A stretch of 64,000 bases of DNA. Origin: Muribaculaceae bacterium. GTDB taxonomy: Bacteria; Bacteroidota; Bacteroidia; Bacteroidales; Muribaculaceae. Each line of letters starts with the position of its first letter. The first letter of the stretch is position 1. The notes beneath the pieces are model-generated. The model did no database searches and was not told the DNA's origin. It saw only the letters and a list, made by a program, of their open reading frames with translations. This document shows, in pieces, positions 9,008 through 17,375 of this stretch. The stretch covers positions 1 through 64,000 of the forward strand of contig WGUO01000005.1 of assembly GCA_014867205.1 (NCBI GenBank), in the 5' to 3' direction. The position numbers were made by a program, and so were the translations under genes.

Positions 9008-10225
9008 TCAGAAGCGGACTGTCCGGCCGATAAAAAGAATTGTGTTGGTGGAGGTTTCTCGGATGATGTAGATGAATGGCGAGTCGAACGTGACGGGGTC
9101 GTGTGGTGGAAATCCGGGAGATAAGTCCATTCCAGCCATGGTTGCCGATGCTGCCTCGGTGCCATCCTCGTTTACCTCGATTGCCGTGGCCTGTTTTAGC
9201 ATATTTAATTTAAGTCCGTCCCCATTGGCCAAGAGTGAGTTGAATTCAGTCTTGAGTATTGACCGGAATCCGACCTTACGCAGACTCGCGAGCATGTCGA
9301 TGTCTGTTTCTGCCTTGAATTTCGGAACACTCACCCTAAAGTCATACGTTGTGAAATCGGTGCTTTCAAGCATGGCGTCGAATGTCTCGGAATCGAATTC
9401 ATCAGCCATCTGTTCAAACGAGCAGCCTTCTGCCGGCTTAATGAGGAGCATCGAGTAGTTGCCGGAGCCATATTTGAGTTCGACCGCATTGATCTTGCTG
9501 TCGAAATATGCCCGGTAACAGCCGTGGGCGTTCATGAACTGTGCTGTTGCCTCATCGCCATCGATGTTCCTGAACCTGCCCTGAGCGGTGTCGGCCTTTT
9601 TAAAAGGCTTGTCCCATTTGCCTTTGAAGTAGATTGCATTCACAATTGCAATGGGATTATCTGTAGGCTCCTTGAGGAAGTGAGGGATCATGCCGTGTGT
9701 GTTTTCCGACACCCATTTGTTGATGCTGCGCATGCCGTTTTCGTCTCCGCCGTCCTCCTTGAACCACTCGGCTTCGAATGTGTCATGTAGTACTGAGGAG
9801 AAATTTTCGTCAAGTTCCCTCTCAGACCATATGGCATTTGCGAGCGAGACTTTTACTCGTCCGTCAAGCCCCGGGAGCTCACGGTTCATCAGGGAGCAAT
9901 AGCCATTTAGGGTGGCAATGCCGTCGGTGCCCTCCCCGAAGCCGAACATGTCGAGAATCTCGTCGCGGCATTCTCCGGTGTCACCGTTGGCAAGCATGGA
10001 GAGCACGGAGAACACACCGTAAGTGGATATGGTCATGTTTCCTCCGGCGTCAGTCTGCCGGAACAGATTAAGTGCGAAACTGTTGTTCGCCGTTGCGGCT
10101 GCCCGGGTTTCCGCATTCATTTCAAGATTGCGGTAAGGAGTAACCTTTTCATTTGGTTCATCGCTCGTGCAGCCACCGATTGCCAGCAGTGTAGCCGCAG
10201 CCGCAAAAATTCCAATCTTCCTCAT
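9008..10225 (-). CDS. Serpin-family protease inhibitor, predicted lipoprotein
   Basis: 405 residues with a lipoprotein signal ending AIGGC (Cys19), so probably anchored in the envelope or on the surface. Serpin hallmarks include NAIYFKGKWDKPF and the C-terminal FDSPFIYIIRETSTNTILFI. The reactive-centre hinge reads NEDGTEAASA (about 352-361), matching the inhibitory consensus (Glu at P17, Gly P15, Thr P14, small residues P12-P9), so it should trap serine or cysteine proteases by loop insertion. The loop (DLSPGFPP region) seems about three residues longer than in alpha-1-antitrypsin, leaving P1 undefined. It follows the sigma-barrel gene by 126 bp on the same strand with no visible terminator between, so co-transcription is plausible. 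Confidence 0.9.
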   Translation of the reverse strand: MRKIGIFAAAATLLAIGGCTSDEPNEKVTPYRNLEMNAETRAAATANNSFALNLFRQTDAGGNMTISTYGVFSVLSMLANGDTGECRDEILDMFGFGEGTDGIATLNGYCSLMNRELPGLDGRVKVSLANAIWSERELDENFSSVLHDTFEAEWFKEDGGDENGMRSINKWVSENTHGMIPHFLKEPTDNPIAIVNAIYFKGKWDKPFKKADTAQGRFRNIDGDEATAQFMNAHGCYRAYFDSKINAVELKYGSGNYSMLLIKPAEGCSFEQMADEFDSETFDAMLESTDFTTYDFRVSVPKFKAETDIDMLASLRKVGFRSILKTEFNSLLANGDGLKLNMLKQATAIEVNEDGTEAASATMAGMDLSPGFPPHDPVTFDSPFIYIIRETSTNTILFIGRTVRF

Positions 10226-10351
10226 ATTGTTGTTTTTTATATATTATCTGTATATTAGATGTAGCCAACCATGTTTTACTGCATAAGGCATATAAAAAAG
10301 TTGTCCGGATGTCAGAGTGGATAGAACTGCCTTAGGTAACTGAGCATATTA

Positions 10352-12040
10352 TTATCGGGGCAATCTGAACCGGCATCCGAACGGAAGTGAGATGCCCCAG
10401 CGGTTGTCTGTCCAGTAATTAGGAACTTCTTGCCTGTTTTTGAAACGATATTGCAAAGTAGGCTCAATGAAGATATCCAGATTATCGGTGATTCTGTAAG
10501 ATGCCCCTATCCCGGCACCCAGTGACCAGGATACGTAAGAGTCGAAATGTCCGCTTTGGAGACCGGGTAAGTAACTGCTGCCGGAAGTCGACACGGATTT
10601 GGAGTAGATCGGAATGTCCATTTCCCCGCCGACTGTCGCGTACAGTCTCAGGCCGCTTATGCTGTATGCCGTCACGTTGAGTTTGAGAGGAATGCCTATA
10701 TAATGCCAGTAACAATGGCTTTCTGAATCATAACCTGAGAAATCCGTATGCAGATAGGAATACACAATCCCTGACTCGAGACTGAGCCTGTCAGACAGTC
10801 GGCATGATGTCCCCAGGCATATGGAGAGTGGCACGTAGTTGTGATGTGACATATCACTGAAATCTGAGTGGGGCGCATGCCTCCCTTCGCGCCTCGCCGA
10901 ATTATCTGGATCATTCAGATTCTCGTCGGGATTATCAGGGCCGGGATTGTCAGGGTTGGCATCGCTGATATTATAAGGCGAAGTTTTAGAGGTATTGATT
11001 ATACCGGAGGATGCAGAGAGACCGATTCCCCATTTATTCCTTACCTTTGATGGGGTTATGTAATCTGCCTGCAAAACGGATGGGATTACGTTCGTAGGGA
11101 CAGGCGTAGAGTCGTGGCGAGGGATGGCTCCCGTGCTTTCTTGTTTGGGCCGGTCCGTATTGGCAAGTGTCATGTGTGTGTGCCCGGGTCTCAAGGTGTC
11201 TTCAGGCATAGTGATACCGGCATACTCCGACAGACTGTCGGAGGCTAATGCGGGGGATGCCGTAGATGAAGTGTGATTCGGCACCGATACAGCCGGCTTT
11301 GCGGAAGCACTTACGGCCCTGCATGGTATTGCAGTATTGGTTTTGGCCATAAGGTTGTGGTTGGCTTCGGTACTTTGGATTGCGGGGAATGCCTCCGTAT
11401 TGGCCGCGAGATCTTGCTCAGACTGTATCTGTCCGGTTGGCTGCATGTGGACCATCAGGTATATGCCGGTTGTGATCATTAATGCCAGAAGGAGAAGGCC
11501 GGCCTGGCGCTTGTAGTCGCTGATCAGACGCCGCAGCATTATCTTGGCGTGGAAGAGTTGTGATGATGACGAGTTGGGGGCTATCCCGAGAATGTCTGCA
11601 ATCTCCTTGTGGGTCTTGTTCTCGAGAACCGCAAGGCGGAATACCCTCTGGTAGCCTGCCGGGAGCTTGCTGATGAGTGTCTCGAGTGTCTCGATGTCAA
11701 TGAAGTCCTCGATGTCGGGGGTGTCGGCAACCTCGGGGGTGTCATGAAGCAGGCATGCCACATCCTGGTTCTTGAGAAACTGTAGCGACAGATTCTTCAT
11801 GATGGTGGCAAGCCAATGGTCAACATGCTCGTAATCACGCACAGAATCGAGTCTTGTGAAAGCGATTACGAAACCGTCGTGCAGGATGTCCTCGGCATCG
11901 GCACGGGTCGGCACGTAGCGGTTCACAATGCCCAGCATCGCTGGCGCAAAACGCGTGTAGAACAGGCTGAGCGCAGTGCGGTCGCCAGCTAAACACTGTT
12001 CCACGAGACTCCGGTTGTCGATGTCAAGATTAAGATTCAC
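10352..12040 (-). CDS. ECF sigma factor fused to a TM helix and outer-membrane beta-barrel
   Basis: A single ORF of about 562 residues from GTG 12040 (a TTG at 12067 adds nine). Residues about 12-90 are sigma-70 region 2 (ADAEDILHDGFVIAF) and 120-175 region 4 with its HTH (THKEIADILGIAPNSSSSQL). At once after region 4 comes a membrane helix (181-199, LLLLALMITTGIYLMVHM) preceded by KRQ, predicting a cytoplasmic N-terminus. A 135-residue Ser/Thr/Pro-rich linker leads to a C-terminal domain (336-562) of alternating beta-strands like OmpA/PorT-type barrels, with an Asp/Asn/Pro-rich loop at about 358-382. Dual membrane-spanning anti-sigma factors with this TM-linker-barrel plan are known in Bacteroides; here the sigma factor itself takes the anti-sigma position. 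The GTG start is supported by a -7-like box ending 4 nt before it. Confidence 0.85.
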   Translation of the reverse strand: MNLNLDIDNRSLVEQCLAGDRTALSLFYTRFAPAMLGIVNRYVPTRADAEDILHDGFVIAFTRLDSVRDYEHVDHWLATIMKNLSLQFLKNQDVACLLHDTPEVADTPDIEDFIDIETLETLISKLPAGYQRVFRLAVLENKTHKEIADILGIAPNSSSSQLFHAKIMLRRLISDYKRQAGLLLLALMITTGIYLMVHMQPTGQIQSEQDLAANTEAFPAIQSTEANHNLMAKTNTAIPCRAVSASAKPAVSVPNHTSSTASPALASDSLSEYAGITMPEDTLRPGHTHMTLANTDRPKQESTGAIPRHDSTPVPTNVIPSVLQADYITPSKVRNKWGIGLSASSGIINTSKTSPYNISDANPDNPGPDNPDENLNDPDNSARREGRHAPHSDFSDMSHHNYVPLSICLGTSCRLSDRLSLESGIVYSYLHTDFSGYDSESHCYWHYIGIPLKLNVTAYSISGLRLYATVGGEMDIPIYSKSVSTSGSSYLPGLQSGHFDSYVSWSLGAGIGASYRITDNLDIFIEPTLQYRFKNRQEVPNYWTDNRWGISLPFGCRFRLPR

Positions 12041-12044
12041 AACA

Positions 12045-12052
12045 TAAAGATA
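12045..12052 (-). promoter_or_regulatory. Start-proximal -7-like element (TATCTTTA) of the sigma-barrel gene
   Basis: Matches TAnnTTTG at 7 of 8 positions and ends 4 nt before the GTG at 12040, the same geometry as at 32736 and 50339, suggesting a leaderless mRNA. No -33 TTTG at the usual distance. Confidence 0.38.
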
Positions 12053-12174
12053 GCGAATCGCCCCCAATACTGCATGCTGACTGCAAAAAAAAATCTGCCT
12101 ACGGCCCGTTGAGGCATATTATATCTCCGGGAATCTTCGCAATCCAGAAGTGGGGTGCCCGGCCAGAGGCAATT

Positions 12175-12360
12175 TTATTTAGCCTTTACGCTGAGGCCGG
12201 CGGCGAAGAAGCAAAGGCCGGCTGAGGCCAGGCAGAGGGCAAAGACTGTGCCGATGCCGGCTATCCAGTAGAGCAACGCGCTTATCATCATCAGTCCGGC
12301 TGCACTGAAGTAGCCGGTCCTCTTTATTTTCTCAGATTTATTCTTCTCCATATTTTTCAT
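12175..12360 (-). CDS. Small two-helix membrane protein
   Basis: 61 residues: a Lys-rich N-terminus (MKNMEKNKSEKIKR) and two hydrophobic segments, AAGLMMISALLYWIAGIG and VFALCLASAGLCFFAAGL. The positive-inside pattern gives both ends in the cytoplasm. No family recognised. It stands alone 115 bp downstream of the SNF transporter gene. Confidence 0.55.
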   Translation of the reverse strand: MKNMEKNKSEKIKRTGYFSAAGLMMISALLYWIAGIGTVFALCLASAGLCFFAAGLSVKAK

Positions 12361-12474
12361 TCGTATTTCATTTCCCTCTCTTATTCCATCGCCGGGTTAA
12401 TTTAATCCCTGAGTTGCGGTTGCATCCCGATAATGACGCAAATTTAAGCAATTATCGGCTCAATTGCAAAAATC

Positions 12475-13845
12475 TCACAGGAGGCCGCAGACGAATACGG
12501 TGGCGATGAGCACCGGGGCGATGTAGCGGACTATGAAGCGGATCACCGGTATCATGCGCGTGCGCAGTGTGCCGTGATTGGAAATCTCGTCGGCAAGCAG
12601 GTTCTTCGGTCCGAACCATCCGACCCATATGCACAGCCCGAACGATACTATCGGGAGCATCATGTTGGTGGCCAGCGTGTCGAGGAAATCAAAGATGTTT
12701 CTTCCGAATATCGTTATGTCTGAAAGCACACCCTGCGACAGCGAGCACACCGAGCTGAAAAGGAAGAGCGGAAGCATCACGATAAGCACGGCTTTGATGC
12801 GCGACAGCCCGAACCGGTCGCGGATGAATGCCACCGAGACCTCAGAGATCGAGATGGTCGACGTAAGCGCGGCCACACTCAGCAGCAGGAAGAAGAGCAC
12901 CGACCATACCCGCGTGCCCGGCATGTTGGCGAACACCTCGGGAAGTGTAACGAACACCAGGGTCGCCCCCTTGATGCCCTCGCCCGTAAGGTCGAACGAC
13001 ATCACGGCCGGGAAGATGATAAGCCCCATCATGACCGCCACCAGCAGGTCAAGCAGCGAGACGGTGACCGCAGTGCGTGTCATGCGTGTGTCCTTTGGAA
13101 AATATGACGCATAGGTCACAAGTATGCCCATGCCGAGCGACAGCGAGAAGAACGCCTGGCCGAGTGCCTCGAGCGCAGTCTGGGGTGTGACAAGACTCCA
13201 GTCCGGCTTGAGGAAGAAGGCGACGCCCTCGGCCGCCTTGGGGAGCGTGAGTGACTGCACGCAGAATATCGCAAGCAGCACGAACAGAAGCGGCATAAGG
13301 ATGTTCGACAGCCGTTCTATGCCCTTCTGCACACCCGCAAGCAGCACACCGATGTTGATGGCTATCATGATGAACGTGGCCCAGAGCGGCCGCCACGTCG
13401 TGGAGATGTACTCGTTCATGCGCGAGGCGAAGGCCGCCTTCATGTCGCTCCCCGCGGCATTGGCGTAGAGGTCACCCGTGAGCGACTGCCACAGATACTC
13501 GATGGTCCATCCGGCCACGACCATATAGAAGCAGGTGATGATGTACGACGCTATTATCGCCATCCCACCGACACTCCACCACCCACGGCGCGCGCCAAGG
13601 TTCTTCATGCACCCCACGGCGTCGCTGCGACCCGCACGGCCCACCGAGAACTCCGCCAGCATCACCGGTATGCCTAACAGGAAGACACATCCGATATATA
13701 TGATCAGAAAAGCGGCCCCCCCGTTCTCCTGAGTCTCGGCGGGAAAACGCCACACGTTGCCAAGGCCCACCGCCGAACCGACAGTGGCCGCTATCAGGCC
13801 TATCTTGGAGGAGAATGTCATCTTTTTTGTCGTTTTCTTAGCCAT
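12475..13845 (-). CDS. Sodium-dependent SNF-family (neurotransmitter:Na+ symporter-like) transporter
   Basis: 456 residues with about 11-12 membrane helices. The diagnostic TM1 motif GSAVGLGNVWRFP (about 17-29), which binds Na+ and substrate in LeuT-like proteins, is intact, and SLGMGILVTYASYF in the middle is typical of the family. It probably imports an amino acid with Na+; substrate not inferable. Transcribed divergently from the MATE gene. Confidence 0.92.
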   Translation of the reverse strand: MAKKTTKKMTFSSKIGLIAATVGSAVGLGNVWRFPAETQENGGAAFLIIYIGCVFLLGIPVMLAEFSVGRAGRSDAVGCMKNLGARRGWWSVGGMAIIASYIITCFYMVVAGWTIEYLWQSLTGDLYANAAGSDMKAAFASRMNEYISTTWRPLWATFIMIAINIGVLLAGVQKGIERLSNILMPLLFVLLAIFCVQSLTLPKAAEGVAFFLKPDWSLVTPQTALEALGQAFFSLSLGMGILVTYASYFPKDTRMTRTAVTVSLLDLLVAVMMGLIIFPAVMSFDLTGEGIKGATLVFVTLPEVFANMPGTRVWSVLFFLLLSVAALTSTISISEVSVAFIRDRFGLSRIKAVLIVMLPLFLFSSVCSLSQGVLSDITIFGRNIFDFLDTLATNMMLPIVSFGLCIWVGWFGPKNLLADEISNHGTLRTRMIPVIRFIVRYIAPVLIATVFVCGLL

Positions 13846-13871
13846 AAGCAGAGTAATTGATGAAGTTTTTG

Positions 13872-13887
13872 TAATTTTGCAAAGTTA
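13872..13887. promoter_or_regulatory. Back-to-back divergent -7 elements
   Basis: TAATTTTG on the plus strand (13872-13879) directly abuts TAACTTTG on the minus strand (13880-13887). The first faces the MATE gene (start 13911), the second the SNF gene (start 13845). Neither has a clear -33 TTTG. Shared occupancy could make the two promoters compete. Confidence 0.42.
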
Positions 13888-13910
13888 GGCAAAAAATTGA
13901 GAAAAGAGTA

Positions 13911-15257
13911 ATGGAGGCGCAAAGTTTCCGAAAAAGATACCGTGCCGAGTACGTCGAACTGGCCAGACTCGGTTTCCCCGTGCTGCTCACGCAGCTCGGC
14001 GTCATCGTCATGAGTTTTGCCGACACGCTGATGGTCGGGGCATACGGTGTGGAGCAACTTGCCGCCTCGGCGTTCGTGAACTCGGTGTTTCTGATTCCGA
14101 TGGTGATGCTCTCGGGTCTCGCCGCAGGTATAACGCCGTTGGTCGGCGCGCTGTTCACGCGCGGCGAGCATGTGGAGGCGGGTCGCGTGGCCCGGGCCGG
14201 CCTGCAGATCAACGCCATCGTGTCGCTCGTCTTCACGGTCATCATGGGTGTGGTATATTTCTATCTCGACCGGTTCGGCCAGCCGTCCGAACTGCTTCCC
14301 GTAATCAGGCCATACTACCTGACGCTGCTTACTACTCTTCTGCCCATGTCGCTTTTCAACGCCTTCACCCAGACCAGCAACGGCATCACCGACACGCGCT
14401 CGCCCATGTGGTTCATACTCGGCGCCATCGTGCTGAACATCATAGGCAACTGGCTGCTGATCTTCGGCAATCTGGGCTGTCCGCGCCTCGGCCTGACGGG
14501 GGCCGGCATCGCGACGTCGGTTGCCCGGTTCTCAGGACTGATCGGCATCCTTATCATGTACTGCCGGGCGAGGCGTTATGCTCCTTACCGCGAGGGCCTG
14601 TTCTCGCGAGGAGGCGGGGGAGGGCGCCGGTGGAAGGTCTGGATCACCTCGTATCCGGTCATGATACAGACCGGTGTGGAATGCCTGCTATGGTCGTTTG
14701 GCGCGGTGGTCTGCGGCTGGTTCGGCAAGATACAGCTCGCCGCATATCAGGTCGTCAACACCATAGGCCAGCTCGGATTCATGACATACATGAGCATGGG
14801 AGTCGCCGTATCGATACGTGTGGCCAACTTCTGCGGACTCGGCGACGAGAAATCCGCCGGACTGACGGCGCGTGCCGGATTCCACCTCAACCTGCTGCTC
14901 GCCACATTCGCGTCGCTGCTCATGATACTCTTCGCGCATCCCCTTATCGGGGCGTTCACCTCCGACGCGAGGGTGGTGGCCAGAGCGGAACTCTTCATAG
15001 TCCCGCTGGTGCTTTACCAATACCTCGACGCTGCCCAGTTGACCTTCATCAACGCCATACGGGGCACATCGCAGGTCAAGCCGTTGCTCTGGATAGCGCT
15101 TGTAAGTTATGTGATGATCGGGGTGCCCGTGCTGCTGCTCTTTGCTGTAGTGTGCGGCTGGGAGAGCGTGGGTGTCTACTACAGCTTCAACGTCGCCCTG
15201 CTGGCAGCGGCCCTGTTGGCTTGGATAGTGTTCCAAAGATTAAAGATTAAAGATTAA
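13911..15257 (+). CDS. MATE-family multidrug/Na+ (or H+) antiporter
   Basis: 448 residues, about 12 membrane helices in two homologous halves; GFPVLLTQLGVIVMSFADTL near the N-terminus is characteristic of MATE exporters. It would expel cationic or aromatic compounds. The last codons and the TAA stop lie inside a 7-bp tandem repeat (15237-15271), so the final residues KIKD are repeat-encoded. Divergent from the SNF gene. Confidence 0.92.
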   Translation: MEAQSFRKRYRAEYVELARLGFPVLLTQLGVIVMSFADTLMVGAYGVEQLAASAFVNSVFLIPMVMLSGLAAGITPLVGALFTRGEHVEAGRVARAGLQINAIVSLVFTVIMGVVYFYLDRFGQPSELLPVIRPYYLTLLTTLLPMSLFNAFTQTSNGITDTRSPMWFILGAIVLNIIGNWLLIFGNLGCPRLGLTGAGIATSVARFSGLIGILIMYCRARRYAPYREGLFSRGGGGGRRWKVWITSYPVMIQTGVECLLWSFGAVVCGWFGKIQLAAYQVVNTIGQLGFMTYMSMGVAVSIRVANFCGLGDEKSAGLTARAGFHLNLLLATFASLLMILFAHPLIGAFTSDARVVARAELFIVPLVLYQYLDAAQLTFINAIRGTSQVKPLLWIALVSYVMIGVPVLLLFAVVCGWESVGVYYSFNVALLAAALLAWIVFQRLKIKD

Positions 15258-15271
15258 AGATTAAAGATTAA
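15237..15271. repeat. Heptanucleotide tandem repeat (AGATTAA x5)
   Basis: Five perfect 7-bp units straddling the 3' end of the MATE gene; the stop codon falls within the third unit. Because 7 is not a multiple of 3, the array contains TAA in every frame within 21 bp, so copy-number change would barely alter the protein. Confidence 0.9.
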
Positions 15272-15301
15272 TTGGCGTCCGCGCTGAGATAAGCCGTATG
15301 A

Positions 15302-15346
15302 GTCGTATAAGTCATATAAGTCATATAAGATGTATAAGACATATAA
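15302..15346. repeat. 9-bp tandem repeat (GTCATATAA-like, x5)
   Basis: Units GTCGTATAA, GTCATATAA, GTCATATAA, GATGTATAA, GACATATAA run head to tail between the MATE and RidA genes, preceded by a looser copy at 15293. They sit 60 bp before the RidA start and could influence its promoter region. Confidence 0.8.
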
Positions 15347-15406
15347 GACTTACAGCCCTCTTCCCGCCGCCTTCTAAACTCAAAACCCCTTAAATATATA
15401 ACCATT

Positions 15407-15784
15407 ATGAAAGAGCCAATCGCAACAACAAACGCACCGGCCGCTATCGGCCCCTACTCACAGGCCATCAAGGCCGACTGCCTCATCTTCTGCTCGGGGC
15501 AGCTTCCTATCGACCCTGCCACCGGCAAGATGCCCGAGGGTATCAAGGACCAGACCCGTCAGAGCCTCGCCAACGTCAAGGCCATCCTCGCCGAGGAGGG
15601 ACTCGACATCAACAGCGTGGTGAAGACTACGGTGCTTTTAGCCGACATGAGCCTTTTCGGCGAGATGAACGAGGTGTACGGCGAGACATTCTCGCAGCCC
15701 TTCCCCGCTCGCTCGGCGTTCGCCGTAAAGGCACTCCCGATGGGAGCCCTCGTCGAGATCGAGGTCATCGCCACCCGCAAGTAA
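15407..15784 (+). CDS. ridA: RidA/YjgF reactive imine deaminase
   Basis: 125 residues, normal RidA length. It hydrolyses enamine/imine intermediates released by PLP-dependent dehydratases. Family signatures: IGPYSQAI near the N-terminus, the catalytic Arg in PARSAFAVKALP and the closing VEIEVIA strand. It acts as a cytoplasmic trimer. Monocistronic, ending at a strong shared terminator. Confidence 0.95.
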   Translation: MKEPIATTNAPAAIGPYSQAIKADCLIFCSGQLPIDPATGKMPEGIKDQTRQSLANVKAILAEEGLDINSVVKTTVLLADMSLFGEMNEVYGETFSQPFPARSAFAVKALPMGALVEIEVIATRK

Positions 15785-15831
15785 TCCCTATCGGCGTCGT
15801 TAGCTGTCGGCCCGAGTCAGCAATCAGAAAG

Positions 15832-15860
15832 AAGGCCTCCCGGACACTCCGGGAGGCCTT
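15832..15860. terminator. Bidirectional terminator between RidA and the LRR gene
   Basis: A 13-bp perfect stem (AAGGCCTCCCGGA / TCCGGGAGGCCTT) with a CAC loop between two convergent genes; flanking AA/TT runs serve both strands. Confidence 0.85.
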
Positions 15861-15864
15861 TATG

Positions 15865-16725
15865 TCATAACGGGGATATGTCGGTGAAGAGGCGCCAGGA
15901 GGGGGCGCGCCGGTAGGCGTCGACCGCTTTCGCCGGTACAACGAGCCGGCAGCGGCTGTACATGAACCGCTCGTTTTCCTCAAACAGCGTGCTGTTGCAG
16001 TCAAATGGAGGCGGCGTGGCGGAGTCGATTGTAATCGACTCCAGGTTCTGGCAGCCGCTGAAGATAAGTTCGCCGAGAAGATGCCTGTTGCCAGGCAGCG
16101 TCGCGCGTCGCAGGGAACGGCACTCCGAGCAGGCATACGACTCGAGTTCGGTGATGGCCGACGGAAAGACTATCTCCTCGAGCGACGTGCAGAAGGAGAA
16201 CACGTTCGCTCCGATATGTGTCACTGCGCCAGGCAGGCTTATATGCCGCAGCGATGTGCAATACGAGAAACATCCGCTCCCGATGTCGGCAAGGTTTGCC
16301 GGAAGAACGACCTCACTCAGATTCGCGCACCATGAGAAAGTATACCGGTCCAGTTTGCGCACCCCGGCCGGAATCACAATCCGCATGAGTGCCGAGCACT
16401 CGCGGAACGCTCCCTCGCCGATCTTGCGCACTCCGCGCGGCAGGACTACCTCGCGCAGGTTCGCGCATCCGAGAAACGCATAATCGCCGATCTCGGTCAG
16501 AGCCGGCCTGCCGGCGAACACCACGCTGTGGAAATCCGTGCGGTCGGCGAAAGCACGCGCGGGCAGCGCACGCACCGATGAGTCGATGGTCAATACGGAG
16601 TCGCGAACCATCGCGCCCTCCACGCCATGAACCGCCGCTCCGAGGGGAGCCGCCAGTGCGAGACCCATAGCCAAGACAAGGCATGAGGACGCCTTCCGAA
16701 ACAATAATTGCATTAGATTCATCAC
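15865..16725 (-). CDS. BspA-type leucine-rich repeat (LRR_5) secreted protein
   Basis: 286 residues with a signal peptide (VLAMGLALAAPLGAAVHG region) and about seven tandem ~23-residue repeats of the BspA/Treponema type, e.g. LTEIGDYAFLGCANLREVVL and VRKIGEGAFRECSALMRIVI. Such proteins are surface or periplasmic binding scaffolds. The ATG overlaps the previous stop by 4 bp, so it is the last gene of the operon from tsaE. An earlier hydrophobic N-terminus (MMNLMQLLF) leaves the start slightly uncertain. Confidence 0.85.
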   Translation of the reverse strand: MMNLMQLLFRKASSCLVLAMGLALAAPLGAAVHGVEGAMVRDSVLTIDSSVRALPARAFADRTDFHSVVFAGRPALTEIGDYAFLGCANLREVVLPRGVRKIGEGAFRECSALMRIVIPAGVRKLDRYTFSWCANLSEVVLPANLADIGSGCFSYCTSLRHISLPGAVTHIGANVFSFCTSLEEIVFPSAITELESYACSECRSLRRATLPGNRHLLGELIFSGCQNLESITIDSATPPPFDCNSTLFEENERFMYSRCRLVVPAKAVDAYRRAPSWRLFTDISPL

Positions 16726-17318
16726 TTAGCCTGCTTTAGTTTCTCCGGCTGGCGGTCGGGAGGCAGGATGTCCCGCTCATTGACCGAGTCGACACGCGTA
16801 ACAATAGACTTAGAGTCGCCGCGCCAGGGCATCGCCGTGTGATATACGCTGTAGATGACCCGCAGCGGACGGTTGGAGAACTGCATCTCTCGCAGGCGCG
16901 CCGCGACAGCCGGATCATTGGTCGAGAACACGAAGTCGCCGTCGTAGACACGGGTGGTGTCCATAAGATTCTTGTAGGGAAGTATCACCCCTTCGTAGGT
17001 CTGGAGCACATTGCCGCGCTTGTCGATGCTTTCCACGTAGCCATACTGGGCCGCGTTCTCGATATAGGGCGAGAACAGCATGATATAGAGGGTCCATAGC
17101 AGCCCGGCCACGAGGCCTCCTGCGGCCACCCATGCCCAGAGCCGCCAATTTGTGTCGCGCGACGGGCGCAGGTGCTCGAACTCGTCCTCAGGCTCCTCCC
17201 AGTAGCGGGGATCATCGGGGGTATATGTCGGTTTCTTAGGCTCGACTCGCTTCTCGGGAATCTCGGTATCCTCGAAGAAGTCGTTCTTCTCGTCGTCCTT
17301 GTCGTCGTAAAAGTTCAT
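16722..17318 (-). CDS. Conserved single-pass membrane protein of unknown function
   Basis: 198 residues: an acidic N-terminal cytoplasmic region (MNFYDDKDDEKNDFFEDTE), a membrane helix at about 60-82 (AWVAAGGLVAGLLWTLYIML) and a C-terminal beta-rich domain with VESIDKRGNVLQTYEGVILP. I think proteins of this plan are widespread in Bacteroidales without assigned function. Overlaps the LRR gene by 4 bp, so coupled. Confidence 0.8.
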   Translation of the reverse strand: MNFYDDKDDEKNDFFEDTEIPEKRVEPKKPTYTPDDPRYWEEPEDEFEHLRPSRDTNWRLWAWVAAGGLVAGLLWTLYIMLFSPYIENAAQYGYVESIDKRGNVLQTYEGVILPYKNLMDTTRVYDGDFVFSTNDPAVAARLREMQFSNRPLRVIYSVYHTAMPWRGDSKSIVTRVDSVNERDILPPDRQPEKLKQAK

Positions 17319-17375
17319 GTAAATTTATGGTGTTGATTAGGTATATCTTATAGATTGACTGACTGAGCCGTTGCC

